Of a stretch of DNA of 8,630 nucleotides, positions 1-7,700 are shown piece by piece. The stretch is from contig CANHYD010000085.1 in NCBI GenBank assembly GCA_947464705.1, positions 1 through 8,630 on the forward strand, given 5' to 3'. Origin of the DNA: Verrucomicrobiota bacterium (GTDB lineage Bacteria; Verrucomicrobiota; Verrucomicrobiia; Limisphaerales; UBA9464). The translations under genes were made by a program, and so were the position numbers. Under the pieces are notes generated by a model. That model worked only from the letters and a program-made list of their open reading frames with translations, was not told where the DNA came from and ran no database searches. Position 1 is the stretch's first letter; every line of letters begins with the position of its first letter.

Positions 1-782
1 AAGCCGAGAGAACTCAGATCATTGGCGGTGATTTTGAGCGCCGCCGCTGCCTTCGGTGCCGCCGTGCGATCCTTCCACAGGATGGCCGCACACCCTTCTG
101 GGCTAATGACCGAGTAATAGGCGTTCTCCAAGATCAGCACCCGGTCGGCCACGCCGATGCCCAAAGCGCCCCCGGAACCGCCTTCGCCGATGACGCAGGC
201 GATGATGGGCACCTCGAAGGTCATCATCTCGCGCAGGTTCACAGCGATGGCTTCGGCGATGTGGCGTTCTTCGGCACCGATGCCCGGATAAGCCCCGGCG
301 GTGTCGATGAGGGTGACGATGGGGAGTCCGAACTTGTCGGCCATCTTCATGAGACGCAGGGCCTTGCGGTATCCCTCGGGATGGGCCGAGCCGAAATTGC
401 GCAAGATGTTCTCCTTGGTGTCTCGGCCCTTCTGGGTGCCGATCACCATCACCTTCTCGCTGCCGAGTCGTGCGAACCCGGCAACCATCGCGCGATCGTC
501 GGAATAGAGACGGTCGCCGTGCAGTTCCTCGAACTCACTGAACGCGGTCTTAAGGTAATCCAGCGTGTACGGACGCCGAGGGTGGCGCGCCAACTGGACC
601 CGCTGCCACGGGGTCAGATTTGAATACAGCTGCCGCTGGGCCTCCTGAATCTTGCTCTCCAGCAGTCGAATCTCTTCTTCCCAAGAGATTCCCAGTGAGG
701 GAGTTGCCGGCTGAGAACGCAACTCGTCGAGCTTGCGCTGGAGTTCGGCGATGGGTTTTTCGAAATCGAGAAAGTGTCTCAT
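1..782 (-). CDS. accA: Acetyl-CoA carboxylase carboxyltransferase subunit alpha (partial, C-terminus beyond window)
   Basis: This is the alpha subunit of the carboxyltransferase half of acetyl-CoA carboxylase. With AccD it moves the carboxyl group from biotin on AccB to acetyl-CoA, giving malonyl-CoA for fatty acid synthesis in the cytoplasm. The reverse strand reads 260 codons without a stop, starting MRHFLDFEKPIAELQRKLDE, the usual AccA N-terminal helix. Crotonase-like carboxyltransferase motifs follow: ELHGDR near residue 88, a GTQKGRDTKENI stretch near 115-126, TAGAYPG at 161-167, GEGGSGGAL at 199-207 and SPEGCAAILWKD near 227-238. The glycine-rich motif and SPEGC are the parts expected to form the oxyanion hole and CoA site. 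The family is about 315-325 residues, so roughly the last 60 are cut off by the window edge. The start lacks a well-spaced Shine-Dalgarno sequence, but it matches the family's N-terminus. The gene is divergent from ilvD. Identification is secure. Confidence 0.97.
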   Translation of the reverse strand, partial: MRHFLDFEKPIAELQRKLDELRSQPATPSLGISWEEEIRLLESKIQEAQRQLYSNLTPWQRVQLARHPRRPYTLDYLKTAFSEFEELHGDRLYSDDRAMVAGFARLGSEKVMVIGTQKGRDTKENILRNFGSAHPEGYRKALRLMKMADKFGLPIVTLIDTAGAYPGIGAEERHIAEAIAVNLREMMTFEVPIIACVIGEGGSGGALGIGVADRVLILENAYYSVISPEGCAAILWKDRTAAPKAAAALKITANDLSSLG

Positions 783-916
783 TGTCGGGGCATCCACCCC
801 TGTTGGTGAGGTTAAAGACCCACCCCGGGAGTCGCAACGGTGGAGTTATACCCCAAACCCCCGGTGCATTTTCTGTCTTCCGCCGGCCGGATCACTTCGC
901 GACCATCGGTCCCGCA
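783..916. promoter_or_regulatory. Divergent intergenic region between accA and ilvD (presumed promoters)
   Basis: The 134 bp between two divergent starts must hold the promoters for both genes if neither is read from further away. The only promoter-like sequence I see is a TATA-type element around 845-851 (GTTATAC on plus, TATAAC on minus) that could serve as a -10 box in either direction. No convincing -35 partner is visible at the right distance on either strand. A short GGGG/CCCC inverted repeat (787-790 and 797-800) sits just upstream of the accA start. No leader peptide, riboswitch or T-box is apparent. The exact promoter positions are a guess. Confidence 0.3.
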
Positions 917-2647
917 ATGAAACGCCAATCGACTGCAAAGGCTCCCACCAAGAAGACCCAGGACGACTCCTTCCCCCGCCCCTTCTCCTCCATCGTGGTG
1001 GATGGCATTGAACGCGCACCGAGCCGCGGCATGCTCTACGCCACCGGATTCAAGAAGGACGATTTCCAGAAGCCTCAGATCGGCGTGGCCTCCACCTGGA
1101 GCATGGTGACGCCATGCAACATGCACATTGATCAACTGGCCGTCAGCGTCGCCCAGGGCATCAATGAGCAAGGCGGCAAGGCCGTGGTCTTCAACACCAT
1201 CACCATCTCCGATGGCATATCGATGGGAACCGAGGGCATGAAGTACTCTCTGGTGTCTCGCGAAGTCATCGCCGACTCCATTGAGACGGTCGTGGGTTGC
1301 CAAGGTTTCGATGCGTTCGTGGCGGTCGGAGGCTGTGACAAAAACATGCCGGGCTGCGTCATGGCCATGGCTCGGTTGAACCGACCCAGCATCTTCGTTT
1401 ATGGCGGCACCATCCTGCCGGGCGAACTCAACGGCAAAGACGTGGACCTGGTGAACATTTTCGAGGCGGTCGGCAAAAATGCCGCAGGTGCCTGTTCGGC
1501 CGAAGACGTCGAAGCGGTGGCCGAAGTGGCCGTCCCCGGAGCCGGCTCGTGCGGCGGCATGTACACGGCCAACACCATGGCCTCAGCCATCGAGGCATTG
1601 GGCATGAGCCTACCGAATTCGTCCGCGCAGGCAGCCGTGTCGCAAGAAAAGACCCGCGACTGCGAAGACGCCGGTGCGGCCGTGCTGAACCTGCTGAAGA
1701 AGAATATCCGTCCCCGCGACATCATGACCAAGAAGGCGTTTGAAAACGCCATGACGGTGGTGATCGCCCTCGGCGGATCGACCAATGCGGTGATGCACCT
1801 CATCGGCATGGCCCACTGTGCCGGCGTGAAGCTGACCATCGACGACTGGACCCGCGTCGGAAAGCGGGTACCGGTGCTGGCCGACCTGAAGCCCTCAGGC
1901 AAGTACGTCATGGCCCGATTGGTTGAGATCGGCGGCACCGTGCCGCTGATGAAGATGCTCCTCGAACAGGGATTGCTCCACGGCGACGTCATGACTGTCA
2001 CCGGCAAGACCCTCGCTGAAAACCTCCGCAACGCGCCGAGCTACCCGGCCGGGCAGGACATCATCCGCGGCTTCGACAACCCCATCAAGAAGGACAGTCA
2101 TCTGGTGGTGTTCCGTGGCAATCTTTGCCCGGGCGGTGCGCTCGGCAAGATCTCGGGCAAGGAAGGCCTGACCTTCAGCGGCAAAGCCATCGTGTTCGAG
2201 AATGAAGAAAAGGCTCTTCAGGGAATCCTGGGAGGCAAGGTGAAGAGCGGGCACGTGGTCATCATCCGCGGTGAAGGCCCCAAGGGCGGGCCTGGCATGC
2301 GCGAGATGCTCTCTCCGACCAGTGCCATCATGGGCAAGGGTCTCGGCAAAGAGGTGGCCCTGATCACCGATGGTCGCTTCAGCGGCGGTTCCCACGGCTT
2401 CGTCATCGGCCACACCACGCCAGAAGCCTTCGACGGAGGCCCGATCGCCGTGATCAAGAACGGCGACTCGATCACCATCGACGCCAAGAAGCGCGAGATC
2501 AACCTGGGCATCCCGGCCAAAGAATTGGCCTCCCGCCTGAAGGCCTGGAAGCAACCCAAGCCGAATTACACCCGCGGAGTTCTGGCGAAGTATGCGGCCA
2601 CGGTCAGCTCGGCCAGCGAGGGCGCAGTCACCGATCGCCAGTTCTAA
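917..2647 (+). CDS. ilvD: Dihydroxyacid dehydratase
   Basis: This cytoplasmic enzyme dehydrates 2,3-dihydroxy-isovalerate and 2,3-dihydroxy-3-methylvalerate to the 2-keto acids that precede valine, leucine and isoleucine. The protein is 576 residues, normal for IlvD. Three cysteines stand where [2Fe-2S]-type members bind their cluster: C67 in TPCNMH, C140 in GGCDKNMPGC and C212 in GAGSCGGMYTANTM. D99 (ISDG), D141 and K142 (expected carbamylated lysine) fit the Mg2+ site. The second family signature, ALITDGRFSGGSHGF, is near the C-terminus, and the protein ends in the usual SSASEGAVT stretch. The frame is open back to 620, but that would overlap accA and add about 99 residues without family resemblance, so ATG 917 is chosen. 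It has no clear Shine-Dalgarno sequence. An Edd or sugar-acid dehydratase role is less likely, given the length and the match to IlvD. It is probably cotranscribed with trpF, 10 bp downstream. Confidence 0.96.
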   Translation: MKRQSTAKAPTKKTQDDSFPRPFSSIVVDGIERAPSRGMLYATGFKKDDFQKPQIGVASTWSMVTPCNMHIDQLAVSVAQGINEQGGKAVVFNTITISDGISMGTEGMKYSLVSREVIADSIETVVGCQGFDAFVAVGGCDKNMPGCVMAMARLNRPSIFVYGGTILPGELNGKDVDLVNIFEAVGKNAAGACSAEDVEAVAEVAVPGAGSCGGMYTANTMASAIEALGMSLPNSSAQAAVSQEKTRDCEDAGAAVLNLLKKNIRPRDIMTKKAFENAMTVVIALGGSTNAVMHLIGMAHCAGVKLTIDDWTRVGKRVPVLADLKPSGKYVMARLVEIGGTVPLMKMLLEQGLLHGDVMTVTGKTLAENLRNAPSYPAGQDIIRGFDNPIKKDSHLVVFRGNLCPGGALGKISGKEGLTFSGKAIVFENEEKALQGILGGKVKSGHVVIIRGEGPKGGPGMREMLSPTSAIMGKGLGKEVALITDGRFSGGSHGFVIGHTTPEAFDGGPIAVIKNGDSITIDAKKREINLGIPAKELASRLKAWKQPKPNYTRGVLAKYAATVSSASEGAVTDRQF

Positions 2648-2657
2648 TCCTCAACCC

Positions 2658-3287
2658 ATGGCCCTGCGCATCAAGATCTGCGGCATCACCCGAGAGGAAG
2701 ATGCGTGGGCTGCCGTCGAGGCCGGCGCCGATGCGCTGGGGTTTGTGTTTGTCCCTGGCACGCCCCGGTTCATTGAGCCGGGGCGGGCCGCCGCGATCAC
2801 ACGACACCTGCCTCCGTTCGTGAGTTGCGTTGGCCTTTTCGTCAACGCCGACCCCGCACTCATCCGAGCCACCCTCACCGAAGCGCGACTCGATACGGTT
2901 CAACTCCACGGCGACGAACCGCCGGAGGTCGGACTGTCGCTTCGGGGACAGGCCCGGGTGATCCAAGCCTTCCGAGTTCAAGGGCCTGAAACGCTGCAGC
3001 GATTGCCCGAATACCGCGAGTCCGCCCATGCATGGCTCTTGGATGCTTATGTTCCTGGAGCGGCTGGCGGAACCGGAGCTCGCTTCGATTGGAACCTCGC
3101 CGTCCAAGCCCGCGAACTGGGGCACCCGTTGATCTTGGCGGGGGGGCTTAAACCAGAAAACATCGCCGAAGCGGTCCGTCAGGTCCGACCCTTCGCCGTC
3201 GATGTGTCCTCCGGAGTGGAAATGGCACCCGGACACAAAGATCCGGAGAAGGTCCAGCGGCTTATCCAGGCGGCGAGATCCGCCTGA
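2658..3287 (+). CDS. trpF: Phosphoribosylanthranilate isomerase
   Basis: TrpF catalyses the Amadori rearrangement of N-(5'-phosphoribosyl)anthranilate to CdRP, the third step of tryptophan synthesis from chorismate. The 209-residue protein is a complete single-domain (beta/alpha)8 barrel of normal length. Family motifs occur in order: KICGIT at 6-11 with the catalytic general base C8, GADALGFVF at 23-31, VGLFVN at 58-63, VQLHGDE at 81-87, WLLDA with the catalytic acid D129, GGTG at 137-140, ILAGGLKPENI at 159-169 and VDVSSGVE at 181-188, which binds phosphate. The frame is open to 2592 inside ilvD. ATG 2658 is chosen because MALRIKICGIT is the canonical N-terminus and it lies 10 bp after the ilvD stop. 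No Shine-Dalgarno sequence is visible, so translational coupling with ilvD is likely. No other trp gene is in the window, and trpF is not fused to trpC. Confidence 0.97.
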   Translation: MALRIKICGITREEDAWAAVEAGADALGFVFVPGTPRFIEPGRAAAITRHLPPFVSCVGLFVNADPALIRATLTEARLDTVQLHGDEPPEVGLSLRGQARVIQAFRVQGPETLQRLPEYRESAHAWLLDAYVPGAAGGTGARFDWNLAVQARELGHPLILAGGLKPENIAEAVRQVRPFAVDVSSGVEMAPGHKDPEKVQRLIQAARSA

Positions 3288-3421
3288 AACGGTGGATTAA
3301 CCCGATTGCCTGAAAACGCCCTCGGGGAGGTCTGGACCGCCGCGCTGGCCGTCCAACGACACTCACCTCATTGGCAGTCGCACTATCCCTGCACGGATTG
3401 CAGCACCTGGCCAGCGGCAAG
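3288..3421. other. Short intergenic region between convergent genes
   Basis: This 134-bp gap lies between the stop of trpF and the stop of the converging minus-strand gene. I see no coding potential and no classic hairpin followed by a T-run on either strand. It does contain an 8-bp inverted repeat with a long loop (CGCTGGCC at 3343-3350, GGCCAGCG at 3409-3416) and a 5-bp stem with a 5-nt loop (CTGCA/TGCAG, 3389-3403). Either could contribute to transcription ending, but neither is strong. Confidence 0.3.
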
Positions 3422-4468
3422 TCACTGACCCGGAAACCCTGGGAACGGTGCCGGAGGAGGCGGCGGAATGTTGCGACCCAGACGAGACGGGTTGGCTGGC
3501 ACAGTCCCGCCCAATTGATCCGGAGACGGCGCCACCGCTGGCACTTCGATAGCGCCATGAACCGCCGTTCCGCCCGCCTGAATGGCGTTGGCTGTGACCG
3601 GGGCGGATTGCAGCGTGCCGAACCCCGCACCACCACTCAGGATCGCGCCACCCCGACCAATGACTGTGGGCATGGAGCCTCCCGGAGCATTCCCTGGGAA
3701 AAATCCACCACTCGTCCCACCCGGGCTGTTACCCGGCTGGTTCATGATGGGCGGCGGCGGCTGGTTGCCCCGCAAAGCGCTCGGAGGAAGACCGGGAGCC
3801 CCAGGAGCTGGCGCGCCCCCACCAGGCCCACCCCCGGAGCCTGCCACCTTCACGGCATTGTCTTTGAAATTGAGCGGGATCTCGTCGCCATTAAAAGCGA
3901 TGAGCACTGTCTTTTCGATCGGATCGATGGACAACAGCTTGAGCACCCCATCCGCGACGTCCACTTCATCGTCCAAGATCAGGGCTCTGGGATACTGGAT
4001 CGGCTTGCCCTTGGGCTGGTAGGCCACGAAGGCCCGCTTTTCGCCCCGAATGCTGGTGAATCCGGTCAGAAAGAACTCCGGCCGTTCTTTGGGCGGTTCT
4101 TTCTCGGGCTCCGGAGGAGCCGGAATCGACGGCGGCTTGATACCGAAAGCGTTACGCTTGGGGATCCGAGCATACCGATGAGCCGGCACCGCGGGTTCCG
4201 CCGCTGTCTCCAAGCCGACCGATGTCCCTGTGTCGGTGGAAGTGTCGGTGGAAGTTATCCCGGCCGTGTCCACTCGAGCCTCTGCTGACTGCGATACGAC
4301 CGCATCCGCGGAGACCTTCGAACCGTCGGCGCGGAGGTTTGCTGGGATCCCACCAGCCATCACCGCCAGAAATCCAGCCGCCAACACGGCGGCTTTCCGG
4401 TAAGCCATCGGGTAGGTCTGACGGTATATCCAAGGATGCTGCCCGTGCACGCCTCCCTGCTGGGACAT
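3422..4468 (-). CDS. Exported or membrane-anchored protein with GspC/PilP-like domain and Pro/Gly-rich tail
   Basis: I cannot name this 348-residue protein. A hydrophobic segment at about residues 26-41 (AAVLAAGFLAVMAGGI), preceded by YRK, would act as a signal anchor or signal peptide. Residues 42-91 form an Ala/Ser/Thr/Asp-rich linker that includes TSTDTSTDTGTS at 72-83. Residues 101-207 look folded: RNAFGIKPP, then LTGFTSIRGEKRAFVAY, then a DDEVDVADG turn and a strand pair ending NGDEIPLNF. This order resembles the homology-region fold of type II secretion GspC and type IV pilus PilP (known family pattern; the assignment is inference). Residues 209-348 are Gly/Pro/Ala-rich and low in complexity, ending PPPPPAPFPGFPGQ. 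The frame stays open to 4705. ATG 4468 is chosen because GAGGA at 4476-4480 lies 7 nt before it. ATG 4408, at the membrane segment, is the alternative. No secretion genes adjoin it. Confidence 0.75.
   Translation of the reverse strand: MSQQGGVHGQHPWIYRQTYPMAYRKAAVLAAGFLAVMAGGIPANLRADGSKVSADAVVSQSAEARVDTAGITSTDTSTDTGTSVGLETAAEPAVPAHRYARIPKRNAFGIKPPSIPAPPEPEKEPPKERPEFFLTGFTSIRGEKRAFVAYQPKGKPIQYPRALILDDEVDVADGVLKLLSIDPIEKTVLIAFNGDEIPLNFKDNAVKVAGSGGGPGGGAPAPGAPGLPPSALRGNQPPPPIMNQPGNSPGGTSGGFFPGNAPGGSMPTVIGRGGAILSGGAGFGTLQSAPVTANAIQAGGTAVHGAIEVPAVAPSPDQLGGTVPANPSRLGRNIPPPPPAPFPGFPGQ
4230..4253. repeat. Two tandem copies of a 12-bp unit inside the exported-protein gene
   Basis: The unit GTGTCGGTGGAA occurs twice without interruption (4230-4241 and 4242-4253). 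On the coding minus strand the repeat gives the peptide TSTDTSTD in the linker after the membrane segment. The unit is a multiple of three, so slippage would change linker length by four residues and keep the frame. Confidence 0.85.
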
Positions 4469-4475
4469 CGACATG

Positions 4476-4480
4476 TCCTC
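4476..4480 (-). promoter_or_regulatory. Shine-Dalgarno sequence deciding the start at 4468
   Basis: GAGGA on the minus strand sits 7 nt before ATG 4468 and only 1 nt before ATG 4474. The spacing favours translation from 4468. It is the clearest ribosome binding site in the window. Confidence 0.6.
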
Positions 4481-4776
4481 AGAAACACCGGATGTGGCAA
4501 ATGGTTGCAGCATGTGGGAAGTCCGACTCCAGCGGAACTGGGATGCCAGCATTTCCTGATTCCAAGGCGGATGCCCAGAGAAGATTTTTCTGAACAAGAT
4601 CGAACCTGGACACACGAAGTCTGAGCCTCGCGGACTGGCAGTGTGCACCGAGCCGTTCATTGAGGCCAATTTCGCGTCGACAAACCCAACCTCCCGCCGC
4701 TCCAATTAACGACTATCGGGTCAGTCCGCAGGGGGATCACTCCTCAGGCGGAACGGCGACCGATTCGACCCTTCGA
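4481..4776. other. Gene-free divergent region upstream of the exported-protein and DUF2723 genes
   Basis: About 300 bp lie between the two divergent starts. Both reading frames are open into it (minus to 4705, plus from a TTG at 4660), but the extra translations look random and carry no family resemblance, so I treat the stretch as non-coding. Promoters for both genes should be here. I find no convincing -35/-10 pair. A 7-bp hairpin with a 3-nt loop (CAGAGAA/TTTTCTG, 4576-4592, one G-T pair) is the only compact inverted repeat noticed. No riboswitch or small RNA can be supported. Confidence 0.4.
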
Positions 4777-7700
4777 ATGGAAACCACACATTCTTCCAGA
4801 CCGCCCGCTTCGGCCCAGGCCGCTCCCAACACGCCGGCCGGCGAACCCAACGGGCGACTTTTTCGGCCCATGGACTGGCTGACCTTCGTCCTGGTGACGC
4901 TGTTTGTCATGGCCGGTTACCTGTACACCGTCGCTCCGGACCTCACCTTGGAAGACTCCGGTGAATTGGCCGTCGGTTCCATGTATGCGGGTGTCCCTCA
5001 CCCTCCCGGTTATCCGGTGTGGACGATTTACTCCTGGCTCTTCACCAAGATCCTCCCGTTCTCAAGCATCGCGTGGCGGGTGGCGGTTTCCTCGGCCGTG
5101 GCCGCCGCGCTTTCGGCCGGCCTGACCGCGCTGCTCATTTCCCGCGGATCGAGCCTCATTCTGGAAGGCATCGACCTGTTCAAGGACCTGCCCCGACGCA
5201 CGGAAAACGCCATCACCTTCGTGTCCGCCTGGGTCGGCGGATCGCTGCTGGGCTTCAATGGATTCATCTGGAGCCAAGGCGTCATCGTCGAGGTGTACAC
5301 CCTGGCCGTGTTGAATCTCGTGGGCATGTTCTGCCTTCTGCTGATGTGGATGTACCGCCCCGATCGCCGGCGCTACCTGCACTGGGTGTTCTTCTTGTTC
5401 GGACTGTGTCTGTGCAACCACCAGACCCTGATCGTGGCTGCCATGGGCATCGAAATCGCCATTGCGGCGGCCGACAAGCGATTGGGCCGAGACTTCTTCC
5501 TGGGCAACACCATCATCTGGCTCCTGGGCTTGCTGGCCCACTTCGCCGGCAAGATCCACACCTTCGAGGGCAATTTGCCGGTGTTCATGATCTACAACCT
5601 GGTCGGTCTCGGGTCACTGGCTGCCATGCTCTGGCTGGCCTCCGAAACAGGCAAAATCGGTGATCAACTCCATGTGGTATTGATTGCGGGCGTCGCCTTC
5701 GCGGTGGGTGCGGCCTTCTACCTGTACATGCCCATCGCCTCGGCCTCGAACCCGCCCATGAACTGGGGCTACCCCCGCACCTGGGAGGGATTCGTTCATG
5801 CCTTCACCCGGGGCCAGTATGAAAAGACCAACCCGAGCACCGATCCGGTGGTGATTTTCCGCCAGTTGTGGATGTACGCCCAAGGAGCCCAAGAAGAATT
5901 CAACTGGGCCAACCTGCTCGTGGGTCTCGTGCCCTTTGCCTTCCTCAAGAAGATGCGCCTCCGCGAACGGGCCTGGCTCATCGGCCTCTCGGCCATCTAC
6001 CTGTGTCTGGCCGTCCTGTTGCTGATCCTCCTCAACCCGGGCATCGACAAGTCGGCCAAAGAGTTGGTGAAGGTCTTCTTCACCACGTCCCACACCATCA
6101 TCGCGCTGGCGGTCGGCTACGGCCTTGCACTGGTGGCGGCCCTGCTGGTGACCCAGTACCGCAACGGCAACATCCGGTTCTGGATGTGGGTGGGCGGTGC
6201 CGTGGCCTGCGCCTTCAACTTGTACGAATTGGTCGATATCTACCTGAGCACGGTCTTCACCATCCTACGGGTGGCCGGTGCCCTGAGCTTGGCCCTGTCA
6301 CTGGCCTTCACCGGATGGATTCTCCTCAACCGTGAGAAGGTTCGCATCGCACCGGTTTTGGTCATCTTCGCCCTGATTCCCTTCGACTCGATCCTGTCGC
6401 ACTGGGGCGACAACGAGCAGCGCGGGCACCTCTTCGGCTACTGGTTCGGCCATGACATGTTCGAACCCGGCCGCGATGCCGGGCACGGCAAGGCCCCCAA
6501 AGGCACCAACGGCGTCCCCCTCTACCCGGCCATGTCCCCGCATGCCGTGCTCTACGGCGGCACCGATCCGGGTCGCTTCTGCCCGACTTACATGATCTTC
6601 GCCGAGTCGTTCACCCCCTCCCAGCACCGGCTGGATCCGGGCTTCGACCGCCGTGATGTCTACATCATCACCCAGAACGCTCTGGCCGATAACACTTACC
6701 TCGACTACATCCGCGCCCACTACAACCGCTCCGACCAATACCAGTACGACAAGCCGTTCTTCTTGGGCATGCTCAACGACGCCAAGTCGGAAGCCCGGGG
6801 CAAGACCAACACGCTGGCCTCGCTCTTCGCGCCGCTCGATCGCGTCGTTCAGGGTCTCGGAGCCTCCATTGAAGAAGACCGCCGGGCCGGCGAATCCCTC
6901 ATCAAGGCGGACCACTTCAAGGACTTCGCCGCATTCACGGCCAAGGTCAACGCCGCCGCCGACCCGCTGTCGGCCTACCTCAAGAGCCAACTCGGCGGTG
7001 CGTCGACCCCTCAGGCCATGGCTGACGGGCTCAACCGATTACTGAAAGGTCCGTCGCTGGCTGAAGACTCCGCCCGGTTCGCCGCAGTGAAGCTCACCCC
7101 CCATGTGCAGGCCTTCGCTGTCCAAAACCCACCCACTCCCAACCGCATTCGCCTGAACCGCCTCCTGCTGGAGAGCGCCTACCCGGGATTGTTCACTGCG
7201 AGCCCCGGCGGGCTCTATCCGGACCGCGAAATCCTCTCGGCGACCCCGGAAGACGCGAGCAAAGCCTTCACGGAGTACACCATGGATGCGGCCAAGCGGT
7301 ACCCCAACAACCTGAAACCCGGCGAACAGGTGTTCCAGTTGCCGGACGGGCGCATTTCGGTCTCAGGACAGGTGGCGGTCATGCAAATCAACGGCCTGCT
7401 CACCAAGGTCATCTTCGACAAAAACCCCACGCACGAGTTCTACATCGAGGAGTCCTTTCCCCTCGACTGGATGTACCCGCACCTGACGCCCTACGGCATC
7501 ATCATGAAGATCGAGCGGAACCCGGTGCCGGAGATCACCGAGGACATGGTCCGCCGCGACCATGAATACTGGAGCCAGTATTCGGAGCGCTTCATCGGCA
7601 ATTGGATCCAATATGAAACCCCCACGCGCGAGGTGTGCGACTGGGCGCTCAAGACCTACTTGCAACGCGACCTGACCGGTTTCAAGGGTGACCCAGCCTT

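Noticed and set aside
620..916. Upstream extension of ilvD in the same open frame
   Set aside because: It overlaps accA on the opposite strand and its translation (Pro/Arg/Ser-rich) has no IlvD resemblance. IlvD homology begins shortly after ATG 917.
1399..2031. 210-codon minus-strand frame inside ilvD
   Set aside because: ilvD in the other frame is a certain gene with catalytic motifs across this stretch. The antisense product shows no recognisable features.
3343..3416. Inverted repeat CGCTGGCC/GGCCAGCG as a bidirectional terminator for the convergent genes
   Set aside because: The loop of nearly 60 nt is too long and no T-run follows on either strand.
3371..4288. 305-codon open frame on the plus strand
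   Set aside because: It is the complement of the GspC/PilP-like gene. Its product is Arg-rich with no domain pattern, typical of a shadow frame in GC-rich DNA.
4576..4592. Small hairpin with a T-run in the divergent spacer as a terminator
   Set aside because: It is AT-rich with a G-T pair and a 3-nt loop, and it does not follow any gene end. It is likely chance.
6298..6990. 230-codon minus-strand frame inside the DUF2723 gene
   Set aside because: It is antisense to a well-supported frame and its Val/Gly/Glu-rich product is typical of a GC-rich shadow frame.
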